Shown here piece by piece: positions 34,139 through 43,816 of a DNA stretch of 64,000 bases (positions within the stretch are counted from its first letter, which is position 1; every line of letters starts with the position of its first letter). The stretch covers positions 372,001 through 436,000 of the forward strand of contig NZ_JBKKJT010000002.1 of assembly GCF_046614675.1 (NCBI RefSeq), read 5' to 3'. Source of the stretch: Chryseobacterium cupriresistens (GTDB lineage: Bacteria; Bacteroidota; Bacteroidia; Flavobacteriales; Weeksellaceae). A model generated the notes under the pieces. It saw only the letters and a list, made by a program, of their open reading frames with translations, searched no databases and was not told where the DNA came from. The position numbers and the translations under genes were made by a program.

Positions 34139-34171
34139 AAACCTAACAGGTTTCTAAAACCTGTTAGGTTT
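34139..34171. repeat. Palindromic repeat C, copy 2
   Basis: AAACCTAACAGG (34139-34150) and CCTGTTAGGTTT (34160-34171) form a 12-bp perfect inverted repeat. The layout equals copy 1 at 10877-10909 and the compensating change (T to A and A to T on opposite arms) keeps pairing. Confidence 0.8.
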
Positions 34172-34195
34172 AAATATCTCCAATCAATCATCATA

Positions 34196-34228
34196 AAAAG
34201 ACCATTTCAATACTCGAAATGGTCTTTT
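34196..34228 (-). terminator. Terminator of the MscS gene
   Basis: AAAAGACCATTTC (34196-34208) and GAAATGGTCTTTT (34216-34228) form a 13-bp stem, 16 bp after the MscS stop on the minus strand. Confidence 0.88.
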
Positions 34229-34243
34229 ATTTTATAAATAATT

Positions 34244-35131
34244 TTACTTATCCTGATGACTTTCCGGCAAGTTAGTCTCTCCACTTGTAATGCTGATGCT
34301 CGTTGGCGTTACCAGCTGAATTTTATCCGTATCAAAGCGTTCTTTGATCCCTAAATAAGCCTGGCTTCTTACCTGCGCAAGATTAGCCCCTACTTTTATC
34401 CAGAATTTTACCTGCAGATTAAATGCACCTTGCTTCAAGTCTGTAAAAATTACTTCTACGGTGTCCAGCTTATCCACATTATCAAGATTTTTAACCACAT
34501 CAAGAATTCCTTTCTGAGCTTTAGTGATATCTTCATCAGCCGGAATTTCAAAGTTTAAAATTATCCTTCGCTGTGGAGAGGCTGTAATATTGTAAAACGG
34601 AGCATTGAAAACAACCTGATTAGGGATATAAGCTTTCTTTCCGTCATCAGTAAGAATTTTTGTAGTGAGAAACCCGATTTCCTGTACTGTTCCTGAGTGG
34701 GTTCCGATCGTAATATAATCTCCTACCTTGTAAGCTTTGTCAATTCCAATAAGCATTCCTGAGAAAATACTGGATACCAGGTCTTTCAGAGCAACCCCGG
34801 CAATAACCCCGGCAACTCCTAAGCTTCCGATAAACTTCCAAAGAAAGCCGCTGAAACCCATTATTTCAAGAGCAATAAAGGTTCCCATCAGCATGATCAA
34901 AAATCTGAATACACTGATTAAGGTGACTAATGAACTCTCTTTGCGACTTTTAGGAAAAAATTTATGGAATAATTTTACCGCTGCCTGGCTTAAATATTTG
35001 CTGGTAACCAGAAAAAAGGTAAATACTAAAATTCCAACAATCAGCTTGGGGGTAAGTTCAGCGAAGGTGATGTACCAATTTTCCAATACCTTGTAAACAA
35101 GATCTACATACCTGAGTCCGGTTTTCTCCAT
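34244..35131 (-). CDS. Small-conductance mechanosensitive channel (MscS family)
   Basis: The 295-residue protein has three membrane segments (about 20-45, 68-90, 95-125), with the pore helix FIGSLGVAGVIAGVALKDLVSSIFSGM. The MscS beta domain follows (YKVGDYITIGTHSGTVQEIGFLTTKILTDDGKKAYIPNQVV). Length is normal. It opens under membrane tension to release solutes during osmotic downshock. It stands alone. Confidence 0.93.
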   Translation of the reverse strand: MEKTGLRYVDLVYKVLENWYITFAELTPKLIVGILVFTFFLVTSKYLSQAAVKLFHKFFPKSRKESSLVTLISVFRFLIMLMGTFIALEIMGFSGFLWKFIGSLGVAGVIAGVALKDLVSSIFSGMLIGIDKAYKVGDYITIGTHSGTVQEIGFLTTKILTDDGKKAYIPNQVVFNAPFYNITASPQRRIILNFEIPADEDITKAQKGILDVVKNLDNVDKLDTVEVIFTDLKQGAFNLQVKFWIKVGANLAQVRSQAYLGIKERFDTDKIQLVTPTSISITSGETNLPESHQDK

Positions 35132-35225
35132 GAATAAAATTTTAATTAAAGATATAAATTTTCATCAAAAAATTTGCCAGTTCCAAAAAGTCTACTAAAT
35201 TTGTAGACTATAAAGAAAGAATATT

Positions 35226-35861
35226 ATGTCAATCAAACTAGGAGATACAGCACCCAACTTTCAGGCAGAATCATCGGTCGGCGATATCAATTTTTATAAT
35301 TATCTGGGAGATTCCTGGGGAATTCTGTTTTCGCATCCTGCAGATTATACACCGGTATGCACAACGGAGTTGGGATATACCGCAAAACTTCAGTCTGAGT
35401 TTGATGCCAGAGATACAAAAGTAATTGCCCTGAGTGTAGATGGGGTAGAAGATCATCAAAATTGGGTAAAAGATATTAATGAAACTCAGAATACCAATGT
35501 AAAGTTTCCTATTATCGCAGATAAAGACAAAAAGGTTTCAGAACTGTATGATTTTATTCATCCCAATGCTTCGGCTACCGCTACAGTACGTTCTCTTCTG
35601 ATTATTGATCCTTCCAAAAAAGTAAGACTGATTATTACCTATCCGGCCTCTACAGGAAGGAATTTTGACGAGATCCTCAGAGTGCTGGATTCTTTACAGC
35701 TGGTAGACAATTACCGTGTGGCTACGCCTGTGAATTGGGAAGTTGGAGAAGATGTTATTGTACCTCCAACCATTTCTACAGAAGATGCCCGGAAAATATT
35801 CCCGAAAGGGGTAACGGAAATAAAGCCCTATCTGAGATACACCCCTCAACCTAATACATGA
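35226..35861 (+). CDS. 1-Cys peroxiredoxin (Prx6-like)
   Basis: The 211-residue protein has the peroxidatic Cys45 in PADYTPVCTTELG (38-50), preceded by FSH. The length, the extended C-terminal domain (TPVNWEVGEDVIVPPTIS) and absence of a second conserved Cys pair place it with Prx6-type enzymes. It reduces H2O2 and organic peroxides. Upstream, a TAnnTTTG-like TAAATTTG lies near 35200. A hairpin terminates it. Confidence 0.93.
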   Translation: MSIKLGDTAPNFQAESSVGDINFYNYLGDSWGILFSHPADYTPVCTTELGYTAKLQSEFDARDTKVIALSVDGVEDHQNWVKDINETQNTNVKFPIIADKDKKVSELYDFIHPNASATATVRSLLIIDPSKKVRLIITYPASTGRNFDEILRVLDSLQLVDNYRVATPVNWEVGEDVIVPPTISTEDARKIFPKGVTEIKPYLRYTPQPNT

Positions 35862-35898
35862 TTTATTTGATTTTTTATAGTTTAGTTTTAATTTGTAC

Positions 35899-35934
35899 GA
35901 AAAGCGCCCCGGAAATAAATTTCGGGGCGCTTTC
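35899..35934. terminator. Terminator between peroxiredoxin and OMP genes
   Basis: AAAGCGCCCCG (35901-35911) pairs with CGGGGCGCTTT (35923-35933). It is flanked by A's and T's and can serve both convergent genes. Confidence 0.85.
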
Positions 35935-35959
35935 ATTTTTTTTATAAGTATTTCAGTGA

Positions 35960-36550
35960 TTACTTAACGTCGTTGATGATTTGTTTCGCTTTAGACGTTG
36001 GAAGATAAATCTGGAATCCTAAACCAAAAGTAATTTTGTTAGTGTATCCACCGCTTCCGAATCCTGCATTTGCATCATATTTCACTAAACCTTCCAATCC
36101 GATGTTTGGTGTGATGAAGTAAGAATAACCAGGTCCGAATCCGAAGTTAAGACCGTTAGAAGAAGAACCTCCTTTAGAGATAGACATTCCTCCAACACCT
36201 ACATTACCTTCGAAGAACCATCTTCCGTGGTGTAGTAAGTTGTTTACTCCCTGCTCTCCCGGATTAAGATAGTAACGTCCTAATGCTCCTACATTATATG
36301 TAAAAGTAGTGGGTGCATCTTTAGCTCCTTTAAAGCCTAAATCTACGTATCCCCCAACTGCGATATTATCTTCGATGAAATAGGCTCCTTTAGGCTGAAT
36401 TGCAAAGTTATATCCTGCTCCTTCATTTAACCCAAAATTTGCACCTACAAGGTTACCCCCTACCATCCAATTACCTTTTTGAATCTGAGCGTTGGCAGTT
36501 GCTGTTAAGCCTGCTATGGCTAATATCCCTGTTAAAATAAGTCTTTTCAT
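35960..36550 (-). CDS. Outer-membrane beta-barrel protein
   Basis: The 196-residue protein has a signal peptide (MKRLILTGILAIAGLTATANA) and alternating strands with Gly/aromatic patterns: GGNLVGANFGLNEGAG, IAVGGYVDLGFKGA, WFFEGNVGVGGMSIS and ITFGLGFQIYLP. It is a typical small (eight-stranded) outer-membrane barrel of flavobacteria. Function unknown. Codon bias suggests good expression. Confidence 0.8.
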   Translation of the reverse strand: MKRLILTGILAIAGLTATANAQIQKGNWMVGGNLVGANFGLNEGAGYNFAIQPKGAYFIEDNIAVGGYVDLGFKGAKDAPTTFTYNVGALGRYYLNPGEQGVNNLLHHGRWFFEGNVGVGGMSISKGGSSSNGLNFGFGPGYSYFITPNIGLEGLVKYDANAGFGSGGYTNKITFGLGFQIYLPTSKAKQIINDVK

Positions 36551-36812
36551 AATTTATTATTTTAATAATTAAATGTTTATTATTCACGAATTATAGAAAA
36601 AACAATAAATGTGCCAGACTCTTAATTTTACGTAATTTTTCTAAACAAACGTTAAGATTTTCAACGAGATATAGTTTATTTTTTTCACCTGTCGGCTCTA
36701 TATGTTATGATAATAAAGAAAATAAAATGGTTGTTTTAAGAAAAAAATGATAAAAGTAGATAATATATCATTAATTATATAAAACACTTATTTTTCTTTG
36801 CCCATTCGGAAT

Positions 36813-37328
36813 TTAAATAAATAAAAGGATCACCGAAATGATCAGACCTGCAATTGTAAATTTGATTCCACGTTTGAATGCTTTGGTCTTAGGATTAAAC
36901 ATCCAGAAACTTGAGATGACGAAAAAGAAAAGAGAAACTCCGAAGAATACGCTTAGAGGGGATATAGCATCTTTCGATTGTGATTTGTGAAGCGAAACCA
37001 TTTTGTCCAATACGAAAGGAAGTTCCTTTTTGGAATATTTGGCTTTTCCGGTTGCACTGTCATAAGTTCCCTGTTTAAAATAAAGAACACTTCCTTCTGT
37101 TTTTTCCACTTCCAGGCCTTTCATCTTAAGCTCTTTTTTCAGCTCTTTTTCTGAAAGATTGGCTGCGATATTCTTTTCGTATTTCTTTTCACTTTTCAGG
37201 AAATCTGTGTCTCTGTACACCAGAAGAATTCCGCTTAACGAATATACAGCCATAATTCCGGTAAGGAAATATCCCAGGTAACGGTGCGTGATTCTCATGA
37301 AACTTCTTGTGTCTTTAATCTTATCCAT
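36813..37328 (-). CDS. PepSY-associated membrane protein
   Basis: The 171-residue protein starts with a helix containing RITHRYLGYFLTGIMAVYSLSGILL, the PepSY-TM signature, then a soluble PepSY-like segment (about 50-105), and two C-terminal membrane helices (LSVFFGVSLFFFVISSFWMF, FTIAGLIISVILLFI). Family members are linked to siderophore iron release and reduction. It lies 94 bp downstream of the siderophore receptor, on the same strand, and is probably in its operon. Confidence 0.75.
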   Translation of the reverse strand: MDKIKDTRSFMRITHRYLGYFLTGIMAVYSLSGILLVYRDTDFLKSEKKYEKNIAANLSEKELKKELKMKGLEVEKTEGSVLYFKQGTYDSATGKAKYSKKELPFVLDKMVSLHKSQSKDAISPLSVFFGVSLFFFVISSFWMFNPKTKAFKRGIKFTIAGLIISVILLFI

Positions 37329-37422
37329 ATCTTATTTTTTTGTTTTTGTTTAAAATTTCAAAAGTGGAAACTGCAAAAATGCAATTTCCACTTTTAGTGA
37401 AAGAATTATTATATAAAGAATT

Positions 37423-39708
37423 CTAGAGTCTGTAAATCAATGTGAAATAGTAATTTCTAGGCATAATCGGATTCACTGAATAATTCTCGTGAACATTATA
37501 ATTTACGACATCAAACAGGTTGCCCACTTTCCCCTGGATAGAGAATTTTTTCCACTCGTAGCCTACTGAAACGGAAACAGTCGTATAATCTTTCAGGTCA
37601 AACATTCTGCTCACGTTATTTCTACTTGTGTTTGTAGATTTTGTATCATTCCATCCGGCAATTCTGTCCCCGATGTAATAAATTCCAGCTCCGATTTTCA
37701 ATCCTTTTACGTAGTTTGTAAATTTATAGAAAACAGAAGCATTTGCTGTTGTTGCCGGTGTTCTTACCAGTCTTTGGTTTTCAATATATCCTTTTTCAGG
37801 AGTGTCGGTATAAACCGAATTGTTATAAGAAAAACCTCCGATTATAGATAAGTTTTCTGTAGGATTTCCTGTAATGTCCAGTTCCACACCACGGCTTCTC
37901 ATATTTCCTGCAAATTCTTTAAGATTGGTGTCTGTGGAATTTACCGGTGCCCCGTTTGAAGCAGAAGCAAACCAGTAGGTTTGGTAATAATTATTGTACA
38001 TAATCTGGTAAGCCGTTAAGTTAACAGCTAAAGCATTGTTCCAGAAATTCTTTTTAATACCGATTTCATATTGATCAACTGTTGAAGGTTTTATACTTTG
38101 TCTAGATAAAGTATTTAATTGATTTTGAACATCTGTAACAGGCTGATTGGTATTTACCGTGCCAAATTGATCTGAAGTATACCCTGCATTTGCTGCAAAA
38201 GAATTCGTATAAGTTGCGAATACTGAAAGGTTTTCATTTGGAGCATATACCAAACCTACTTTCGGAGAAAATGCATTGTCAGACGTTGACGAATTAGCGA
38301 CTTCAATTTTATCATTTAATGTAAAGCGGGTAGTCAGCGTAGGCATGTTTTCTATATAAGACCATCTTAAACCTGCAATTACTTTTAATTGTTTTGTTAA
38401 GCTGATAAAATCCTGTGCATAGATCCCGATTCTTCTTGTATTGATTCTGTTTCTCGTACTAAGAGTAGAATTCGGCATATCAATACTTCCCCACGTTGAC
38501 GGATCATCTAAATATAGAAGATTTCTTGGAGCCGCAACAGTATAAGCATAAGCATCTGCCTGGCTGTAATCAGCATCTGCCCCAATTAAAACTTTGTGGC
38601 TGATTTTTCCTGTATTGAATTCACCATTGATGTTTACCTGTGCTGAAGTATAATTTTGTTCGTTGTAAGTTCTGCCAAAAGGTCTTTTCCATGACAATCT
38701 GTTAGGATCTACAGTGGCATCTTTAGTATCATATATCCATTGTACTCTTTCAGAAGAAAAATAATCTTTTGTATAGTTCTGGTAAGAAGCAATCGCATTT
38801 AAAGACCATCTTTCGTTGAACTGATGATTAAAAGTTACATTCGTAGAAGCTTGCTGTACATTTTGATATTGCCAGTCAGTTCCGAAGAAAGTGTTTCTGG
38901 AAACAGTATCATTCAATCTATAGCTTTGGTCTTTTTCCGTAATAGAACCAAGCCCGAAATCAGGAGTGAAATTAGTTTTAAGATAATCTGCTTCCACAAT
39001 CAATTGTGACTTTGGGCTTAAATTGAAAAGGAAGGATGGATTGAAATAATATTTCTCTGATTCTACAACATCTCTGAAACTTTCAGCATGCTCATAGGCT
39101 CCGTTTACTCTGAAAGCAATATTTTTAGATAAAGGACCGTAAATATCAACTGTTGGTTTATAGGAATTCCAGCTTCCGCCGTTTAGCCCGATACTTCCGC
39201 CAAAATTGAATTTAGGTTTTTTTGTAATCATATTGATAACACCACCAGCTGCTGTATTTCCAAAAAGCATGGCATTGGCTCCCTTTAAAACCTCTACTCT
39301 TTCCAGACCACTTACTTCAGGGAAAACACCACTGTTTACTCTTGAACCATTTTTAAAAATATTATCATTTCCTAAAATGAAACCACGTCCACCAAAACTA
39401 TCCTGAGAATTTCCTCTGGATGAAGTGATATACAATCCGTTTACGTTCTGAAGAACATCACTCAGTTGCTTTGCCTGCTGCTGCTCAATGATTTCGTGAG
39501 TAACAATAGCAATGGGCTGGGGAGTTTCCATTACCGTCAGATTTGACTTTGTTGATAATGGTCTTGCCTGGTTGGGATTTCCTGTTTTGTGAAGATTAAT
39601 ATCCTCAATGGTCTGTGTTCTGATGGTATCTGCTTCAGCATTTTTCATCTGAGAACTCGCTGAAACAGCGATGAATAGAAGACCTAAAGAAAGTAATTGT
39701 TTTTTCAT
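37423..39708 (-). CDS. TonB-dependent siderophore receptor
   Basis: The 761-residue protein has a signal peptide, a plug domain (about 55-170: PQPIAIVTHEIIEQQQAKQL, RGFILGNDNIFKNGSRVNSG, ERVEVLKGANAMLFGN, AAGGVINMITKKP) and a 22-stranded barrel ending in a terminal aromatic (FTLIYRL). It imports ferric siderophore with TonB energy. Siderophore type (FhuA/FoxA-like class) cannot be specified. No Fur box was located. The PepSY protein follows. Confidence 0.95.
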   Translation of the reverse strand: MKKQLLSLGLLFIAVSASSQMKNAEADTIRTQTIEDINLHKTGNPNQARPLSTKSNLTVMETPQPIAIVTHEIIEQQQAKQLSDVLQNVNGLYITSSRGNSQDSFGGRGFILGNDNIFKNGSRVNSGVFPEVSGLERVEVLKGANAMLFGNTAAGGVINMITKKPKFNFGGSIGLNGGSWNSYKPTVDIYGPLSKNIAFRVNGAYEHAESFRDVVESEKYYFNPSFLFNLSPKSQLIVEADYLKTNFTPDFGLGSITEKDQSYRLNDTVSRNTFFGTDWQYQNVQQASTNVTFNHQFNERWSLNAIASYQNYTKDYFSSERVQWIYDTKDATVDPNRLSWKRPFGRTYNEQNYTSAQVNINGEFNTGKISHKVLIGADADYSQADAYAYTVAAPRNLLYLDDPSTWGSIDMPNSTLSTRNRINTRRIGIYAQDFISLTKQLKVIAGLRWSYIENMPTLTTRFTLNDKIEVANSSTSDNAFSPKVGLVYAPNENLSVFATYTNSFAANAGYTSDQFGTVNTNQPVTDVQNQLNTLSRQSIKPSTVDQYEIGIKKNFWNNALAVNLTAYQIMYNNYYQTYWFASASNGAPVNSTDTNLKEFAGNMRSRGVELDITGNPTENLSIIGGFSYNNSVYTDTPEKGYIENQRLVRTPATTANASVFYKFTNYVKGLKIGAGIYYIGDRIAGWNDTKSTNTSRNNVSRMFDLKDYTTVSVSVGYEWKKFSIQGKVGNLFDVVNYNVHENYSVNPIMPRNYYFTLIYRL

Positions 39709-39890
39709 TTTATTTTTATGTAGAACAGTTTTAAATAAGGCGCAAATGTAAGTATTTGTTTAGAATAGATAAAAATAATTTTATGATTTAAATCATATTT
39801 TTATGAGTGGACGAGATGGATTATTTCTATAGCTCCTTTAGACTAAGGGATAGAGAATTTTTTATGAATATATTTGTTAAAAATTATAAT

Positions 39891-40946
39891 ATGCAATTGG
39901 TAAAAGCAGGGCTTTGTGCCTTTGGAATGAGTGGAAAAGTGTTCCATGCTCCCTTTTTAAAGGAGCATCCGGGATTTTTTATCTCTGCTGTGGTGGAAAG
40001 AAGCAAGGAAGAATCGAAGGTGAAATATCCTGAGGCAACGATCTATCGTTCCGTGGAAGAAATGCTTCAGCTTGCTGATGTAGAATTGGTGATCATCAAT
40101 ACTCCGGTTCAGACCCATTATGAGTACGCCAAAAAAGCACTGGAAGCGGGAAAAAATATTATTGTGGAAAAACCTTTTACAGTAAATGTTTCTGAAGCAG
40201 AAGAACTGGTGCAACTTGCTCAAGAAAAAGGTTTGTTTCTGAGTGTATACCAAAACCGAAGATTTGACCGTGACTTTCTGCAGGTTCAAAAAATTCTGAA
40301 TGATAAGAAAATAGGGAATATTAAAGAAGTGGAAATACGTTTTGACAGATTCCGTACCACGGCCAGTGGAAAGCAGCATAAAGAAAGTCCTGATCAGCAG
40401 GGATCAGGATCACTTCATGATCTGGGAGCACATCTTGTAGATCAGGCAGTGCAGTACTTTGGGTATCCGGAAAAACTTTTTGCCGATGTATTTTCTATGA
40501 AAGGAGCCGAATTCGCTAACGATTATTTTGAAATTCTTTTATTCTATAAAGATAATCTGAGAGTAAGACTGAAATCATCTGTTTTCAGTAAAGAGGGGCA
40601 TTATGCGTACACAATTCATGGAGACAGAGGAACTTTCCTGCAGGAAAGAACCGATAATCAGGAAAATGAACTGGTAGCAGGTGCCGTTCCTGAATATGGT
40701 AAAGAATGGACGCAGCCTTTGACTGCACCGGACGGAATTTTAAACTTCCTGAATGATCATTCCGAAACAGAACGAATTCTTACCTCCAGCGAAGCCGGAA
40801 ACTATATGGATTATTACCAGCAGATTTATGAACACATCGTTTTTGGATATGCCTTACCATCTCCGGGAAAAGAAATTATTCAGAATATGAAAATCATTGA
40901 TGCTTCTCTTGAAAGTGCAAAAGAAGAAAGAATAGTAAAATTATAA
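39891..40946 (+). CDS. Gfo/Idh/MocA-family oxidoreductase
   Basis: From ATG 39891 the protein has 351 residues. The Rossmann region (VKAGLCAFGMSGKVFHAPFLKEHPGF, VVIERS-like VVERSKEESK) and EKPFTVNVSEAEELV are typical. The substrate domain has GSGSLHDLGAHLVDQAVQYFG with the conserved D and H. It uses NAD(P) to oxidise or reduce a sugar or polyol; substrate unknown. The frame could start 84 nt upstream but that would add untypical residues. Confidence 0.9.
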   Translation: MQLVKAGLCAFGMSGKVFHAPFLKEHPGFFISAVVERSKEESKVKYPEATIYRSVEEMLQLADVELVIINTPVQTHYEYAKKALEAGKNIIVEKPFTVNVSEAEELVQLAQEKGLFLSVYQNRRFDRDFLQVQKILNDKKIGNIKEVEIRFDRFRTTASGKQHKESPDQQGSGSLHDLGAHLVDQAVQYFGYPEKLFADVFSMKGAEFANDYFEILLFYKDNLRVRLKSSVFSKEGHYAYTIHGDRGTFLQERTDNQENELVAGAVPEYGKEWTQPLTAPDGILNFLNDHSETERILTSSEAGNYMDYYQQIYEHIVFGYALPSPGKEIIQNMKIIDASLESAKEERIVKL

Positions 40947-40952
40947 ATGATG

Positions 40953-41048
40953 AATGAGTTCAAAGTTTAAAGTTCAAGGTTGATACCAGTCGGGATTAGA
41001 AATCTCCAACCCGTCTACATTCCAACCCTGCGACACTTTGAACTCATT
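40953..41048. repeat. Long inverted repeat between convergent genes
   Basis: AATGAGTTCAAAG (40953-40965) and CTTTGAACTCATT (41036-41048) are a perfect 13-bp inverted pair around a 70-bp core that contains GGGATTAGAAATCTCC. TTCAAAGTTTAAAGTTCAAG within it is a tandem-like unit. It may act as a terminator or be a small non-autonomous element. Confidence 0.6.
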
Positions 41049-41055
41049 CCTATTA

Positions 41056-42948
41056 TTAAAGGAGCTCCTGAAGCTCAAGCCATCTCATTTCGTGGTTCTC
41101 CAGTTTTTCTGAAACAGTTTCCAGCTCTGAAGAAAGAGTGGCTATCTTTTCATAATCAGCTTCGTTGTTGAGCTTATCCAGAATTTTTGCACGCTGTTCC
41201 TCCAGTTCAGGCATTTCTTTTTCAATCGTTTCCAGTTCCCTTTGTTCTTTAAAGGTCAGTTTTCTTTTAGAATTGGAAGATTGAGTACCTTCTGTGGAAG
41301 AAATTACTTCTTTTACAGGATCAGGTTTTGCCACAGTATTTTTTTCCAATGCCTCTTCACGGCTTCTGGCTTCTCTGTATTCTGAGAAATTACCTACAAA
41401 ATCTCTGATTTTTCCGTTTCCTTCAAAAGCCAGAACATGATCTACAATTCTGTCCATGAAATATCTGTCGTGGGAAACGATAATCAAAGATCCCTGGAAT
41501 TGCTGAAGAAAGTTTTCAAGAACCGTTAGCGTCGGAAGATCTAAGTCATTTGTAGGCTCATCAAAAATCAGGAAGTTAGGATTCTGATACAAAATATACA
41601 TCAGGTGAAGTCTTCTCTTTTCACCTCCGGAAAGTTTGGAAATAGGAGAATACTGTGTCTGATCGTCAAATAAGAACAATCTTAAGAACTGTGATGCGGA
41701 TAAACTTTTACCATTTGCTAAAGGATAAAATTCTGCAATTTCTTTAATGAAATCAATCACACGTTCATCCTCTTTATAGGTAAGGCCTTTTTGTGAGAAA
41801 TAACCGAAGGAAATAGTTTCTCCTGTTTCAATTTCTCCTTTATCGGCTTTTTCAAAACCTTGAATAATGTTAAGCAGGGTAGATTTTCCCGCGCCGTTCT
41901 TTCCAATGATTCCAACCTTTTCTCCACGTTGAAACTGGTAGCTGAAATCTTTCAATAAAACTTTAGATCCAAAGCTTTTATCAATATGTTTGAGTTCAAG
42001 AATTTTATTTCCCAGACGTTTCATTTCAAAATCAAGTTCCAGTCCGTCTTTTCTGGTGTCGGTTTTGGCCACTTTTTCCGTTTCGTAGAAAGCATCAATT
42101 CTGCTTTTTGATTTTGTGGTTCTGGCTTTTGGCTGTCTTCTCATCCATTCCAGTTCCTTTCTGTAAAGGTTATTGGCTTTATCAATTGTAGCATTAAGAT
42201 TCTCCTCACGAATCATCTTGTTCTCAAGATAAGTTGCATACGAACCATTGTGAACATACAGATTCTGATCCTCCATTTCCCATATGATATCACAAACACT
42301 GTCAAGGAAATATCGGTCGTGGGTGACAAGCAATAAAGTAATTTTTGCCTTGTTCAGATAATTTTCAAGCCATTCTACCATATCCACATCAAGGTGGTTG
42401 GTAGGTTCGTCCATGATAAGAAGGGTATGTCTGTGCTCAGCTCTTGTTTCAGTTAAAAGCTTCGCCAAAGCGACACGTTTGATCTGTCCTCCCGAAAGGG
42501 TTCCCATTTTAGCCTCAAGATCTGTAATTTTAAGCTGGGAAAGAATCTGCTTCATTTCATTTTCCAGATCCCAGGCTTTATGAACTTCCATATCAGCCAG
42601 TGCTTTCTCAATAAAATCATTATCTGTAGAATGAAGTGATCGATGATAGTTTTTAAGCGCCAGGATAGGCTCGGAATCCAGGGTCATCATAAATTCTTCA
42701 ATGCTCAGCTTAGGATCATAGTCAATTTCCTGATCAAATAATACCACCTGGATATCTTTATTGATGATCGCAGTTCCGCTGTCTGCAATTTCCTTACCCA
42801 TTAATATTTTCAGAAGCGTAGATTTTCCACTTCCGTTTTTGGCAACAATAGCTATTTTATCTCCTTCATTGATGTGGAAAGAAATATTTTTAAACAAAAC
42901 TTTGATGCCGTAAGATTTGGTAAGATTTTCTGCAGAAACGTAATTCAT
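41056..42948 (-). CDS. ABC-F family ATPase
   Basis: The 630-residue soluble protein has two ABC domains: Walker A GKNGSGKS-like GSGKSTLLKIL and GKNGAGKSTLLNII, signatures LSGGQIKRVALAKLL and LSGGEKRRLHLMYIL, and Walker B with LLIMDEPTNHLD and FLIFDEPTNDLD. The linker contains the P-site tRNA-interaction motif region (ELEWMRRQPKARTTKSKSRIDAFY). A C-terminal coiled coil (about 555-625) is as in Uup/YheS-type members. It acts on translating ribosomes; a Uup-like role is most likely. It contains no membrane segments. Confidence 0.93.
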   Translation of the reverse strand: MNYVSAENLTKSYGIKVLFKNISFHINEGDKIAIVAKNGSGKSTLLKILMGKEIADSGTAIINKDIQVVLFDQEIDYDPKLSIEEFMMTLDSEPILALKNYHRSLHSTDNDFIEKALADMEVHKAWDLENEMKQILSQLKITDLEAKMGTLSGGQIKRVALAKLLTETRAEHRHTLLIMDEPTNHLDVDMVEWLENYLNKAKITLLLVTHDRYFLDSVCDIIWEMEDQNLYVHNGSYATYLENKMIREENLNATIDKANNLYRKELEWMRRQPKARTTKSKSRIDAFYETEKVAKTDTRKDGLELDFEMKRLGNKILELKHIDKSFGSKVLLKDFSYQFQRGEKVGIIGKNGAGKSTLLNIIQGFEKADKGEIETGETISFGYFSQKGLTYKEDERVIDFIKEIAEFYPLANGKSLSASQFLRLFLFDDQTQYSPISKLSGGEKRRLHLMYILYQNPNFLIFDEPTNDLDLPTLTVLENFLQQFQGSLIIVSHDRYFMDRIVDHVLAFEGNGKIRDFVGNFSEYREARSREEALEKNTVAKPDPVKEVISSTEGTQSSNSKRKLTFKEQRELETIEKEMPELEEQRAKILDKLNNEADYEKIATLSSELETVSEKLENHEMRWLELQELL

Positions 42949-43162
42949 TGGGAATTAATAGTTTGATTTTAATTTTGAATTGAAAGGCAAAAATACGAAA
43001 ATGTAGCCTAAAACTTCCCGGAACCCCTTTTATAAAAATGAATATTTATAATTTTTTAATAGACTGTGTCCCTTGCCTGCAAAAACTAATCAGTAAATTT
43101 GATCAACTACAATGAAATGTACATTGTAAAAGTAATACATAATACAAAATCTGATTGAAGTA

Positions 43163-43675
43163 ATGAAAAAAGTTATCGTCGACATGGATGGAGTAATGGC
43201 GGATGTATATCATCAGCTGGCACAATTTGAAAAAAGAGATACAGGAAGAGAAATTGAAATCAGTGATTTGGCAGGTAAGCCTGAAATAGAGTCTTTTCCC
43301 AACGGAAAAAAGCATGTGAATGAAGTAGGCTTTTTCAGAACCTTACCGGTAATGAAAGGAAGCCGTGAGGCAATAGAATACCTTAATAATAAATATGAAC
43401 TTTATATTGTATCTGCCGGAATGGAATTTCCGAACAGTCTACGGGAAAAATATGACTGGCTGGCAGAACATTTTCCTTTTATCACATGGGAACAGATTGT
43501 TCTTTGCGGAAGTAAAAGAGTAGTGTCCGGAGATGTCATGATTGATGATTATCCTAAAAATCTGGATCATTTTTCAGGACAAAGACTGATATTTACCCAA
43601 CCTCATAATGAACTGATAGAAAATGATACCTATGAAAGAGTTCATTCCTGGGAAGAGGTTATGAATATCCTATAA
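43163..43675 (+). CDS. 5'(3')-deoxyribonucleotidase-type HAD phosphatase
   Basis: The 170-residue protein has the HAD motif I VDMDGVMADVY (nucleophile Asp7 area), motif II in LYIVSAG, and the C-terminal DVMIDDYPKNL that is characteristic of NT5C (5',3'-nucleotidase, deoxy type). It dephosphorylates deoxyribonucleoside monophosphates. Monocistronic. The preceding 200 bp is AT-rich non-coding. Confidence 0.88.
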   Translation: MKKVIVDMDGVMADVYHQLAQFEKRDTGREIEISDLAGKPEIESFPNGKKHVNEVGFFRTLPVMKGSREAIEYLNNKYELYIVSAGMEFPNSLREKYDWLAEHFPFITWEQIVLCGSKRVVSGDVMIDDYPKNLDHFSGQRLIFTQPHNELIENDTYERVHSWEEVMNIL

Positions 43676-43816
43676 TTCTGAGTTTTAATTCCTGATAGAG
43701 CTATGAGAGAATTCCGGAAATTTTTTAAATAATTTTAACTAAAGGGAGAATAAATTTAATAAAATGTTGGGAGGCCGGCATATTGAAAATAGATATGTTT
43801 GCATCAAACTTTTAAC

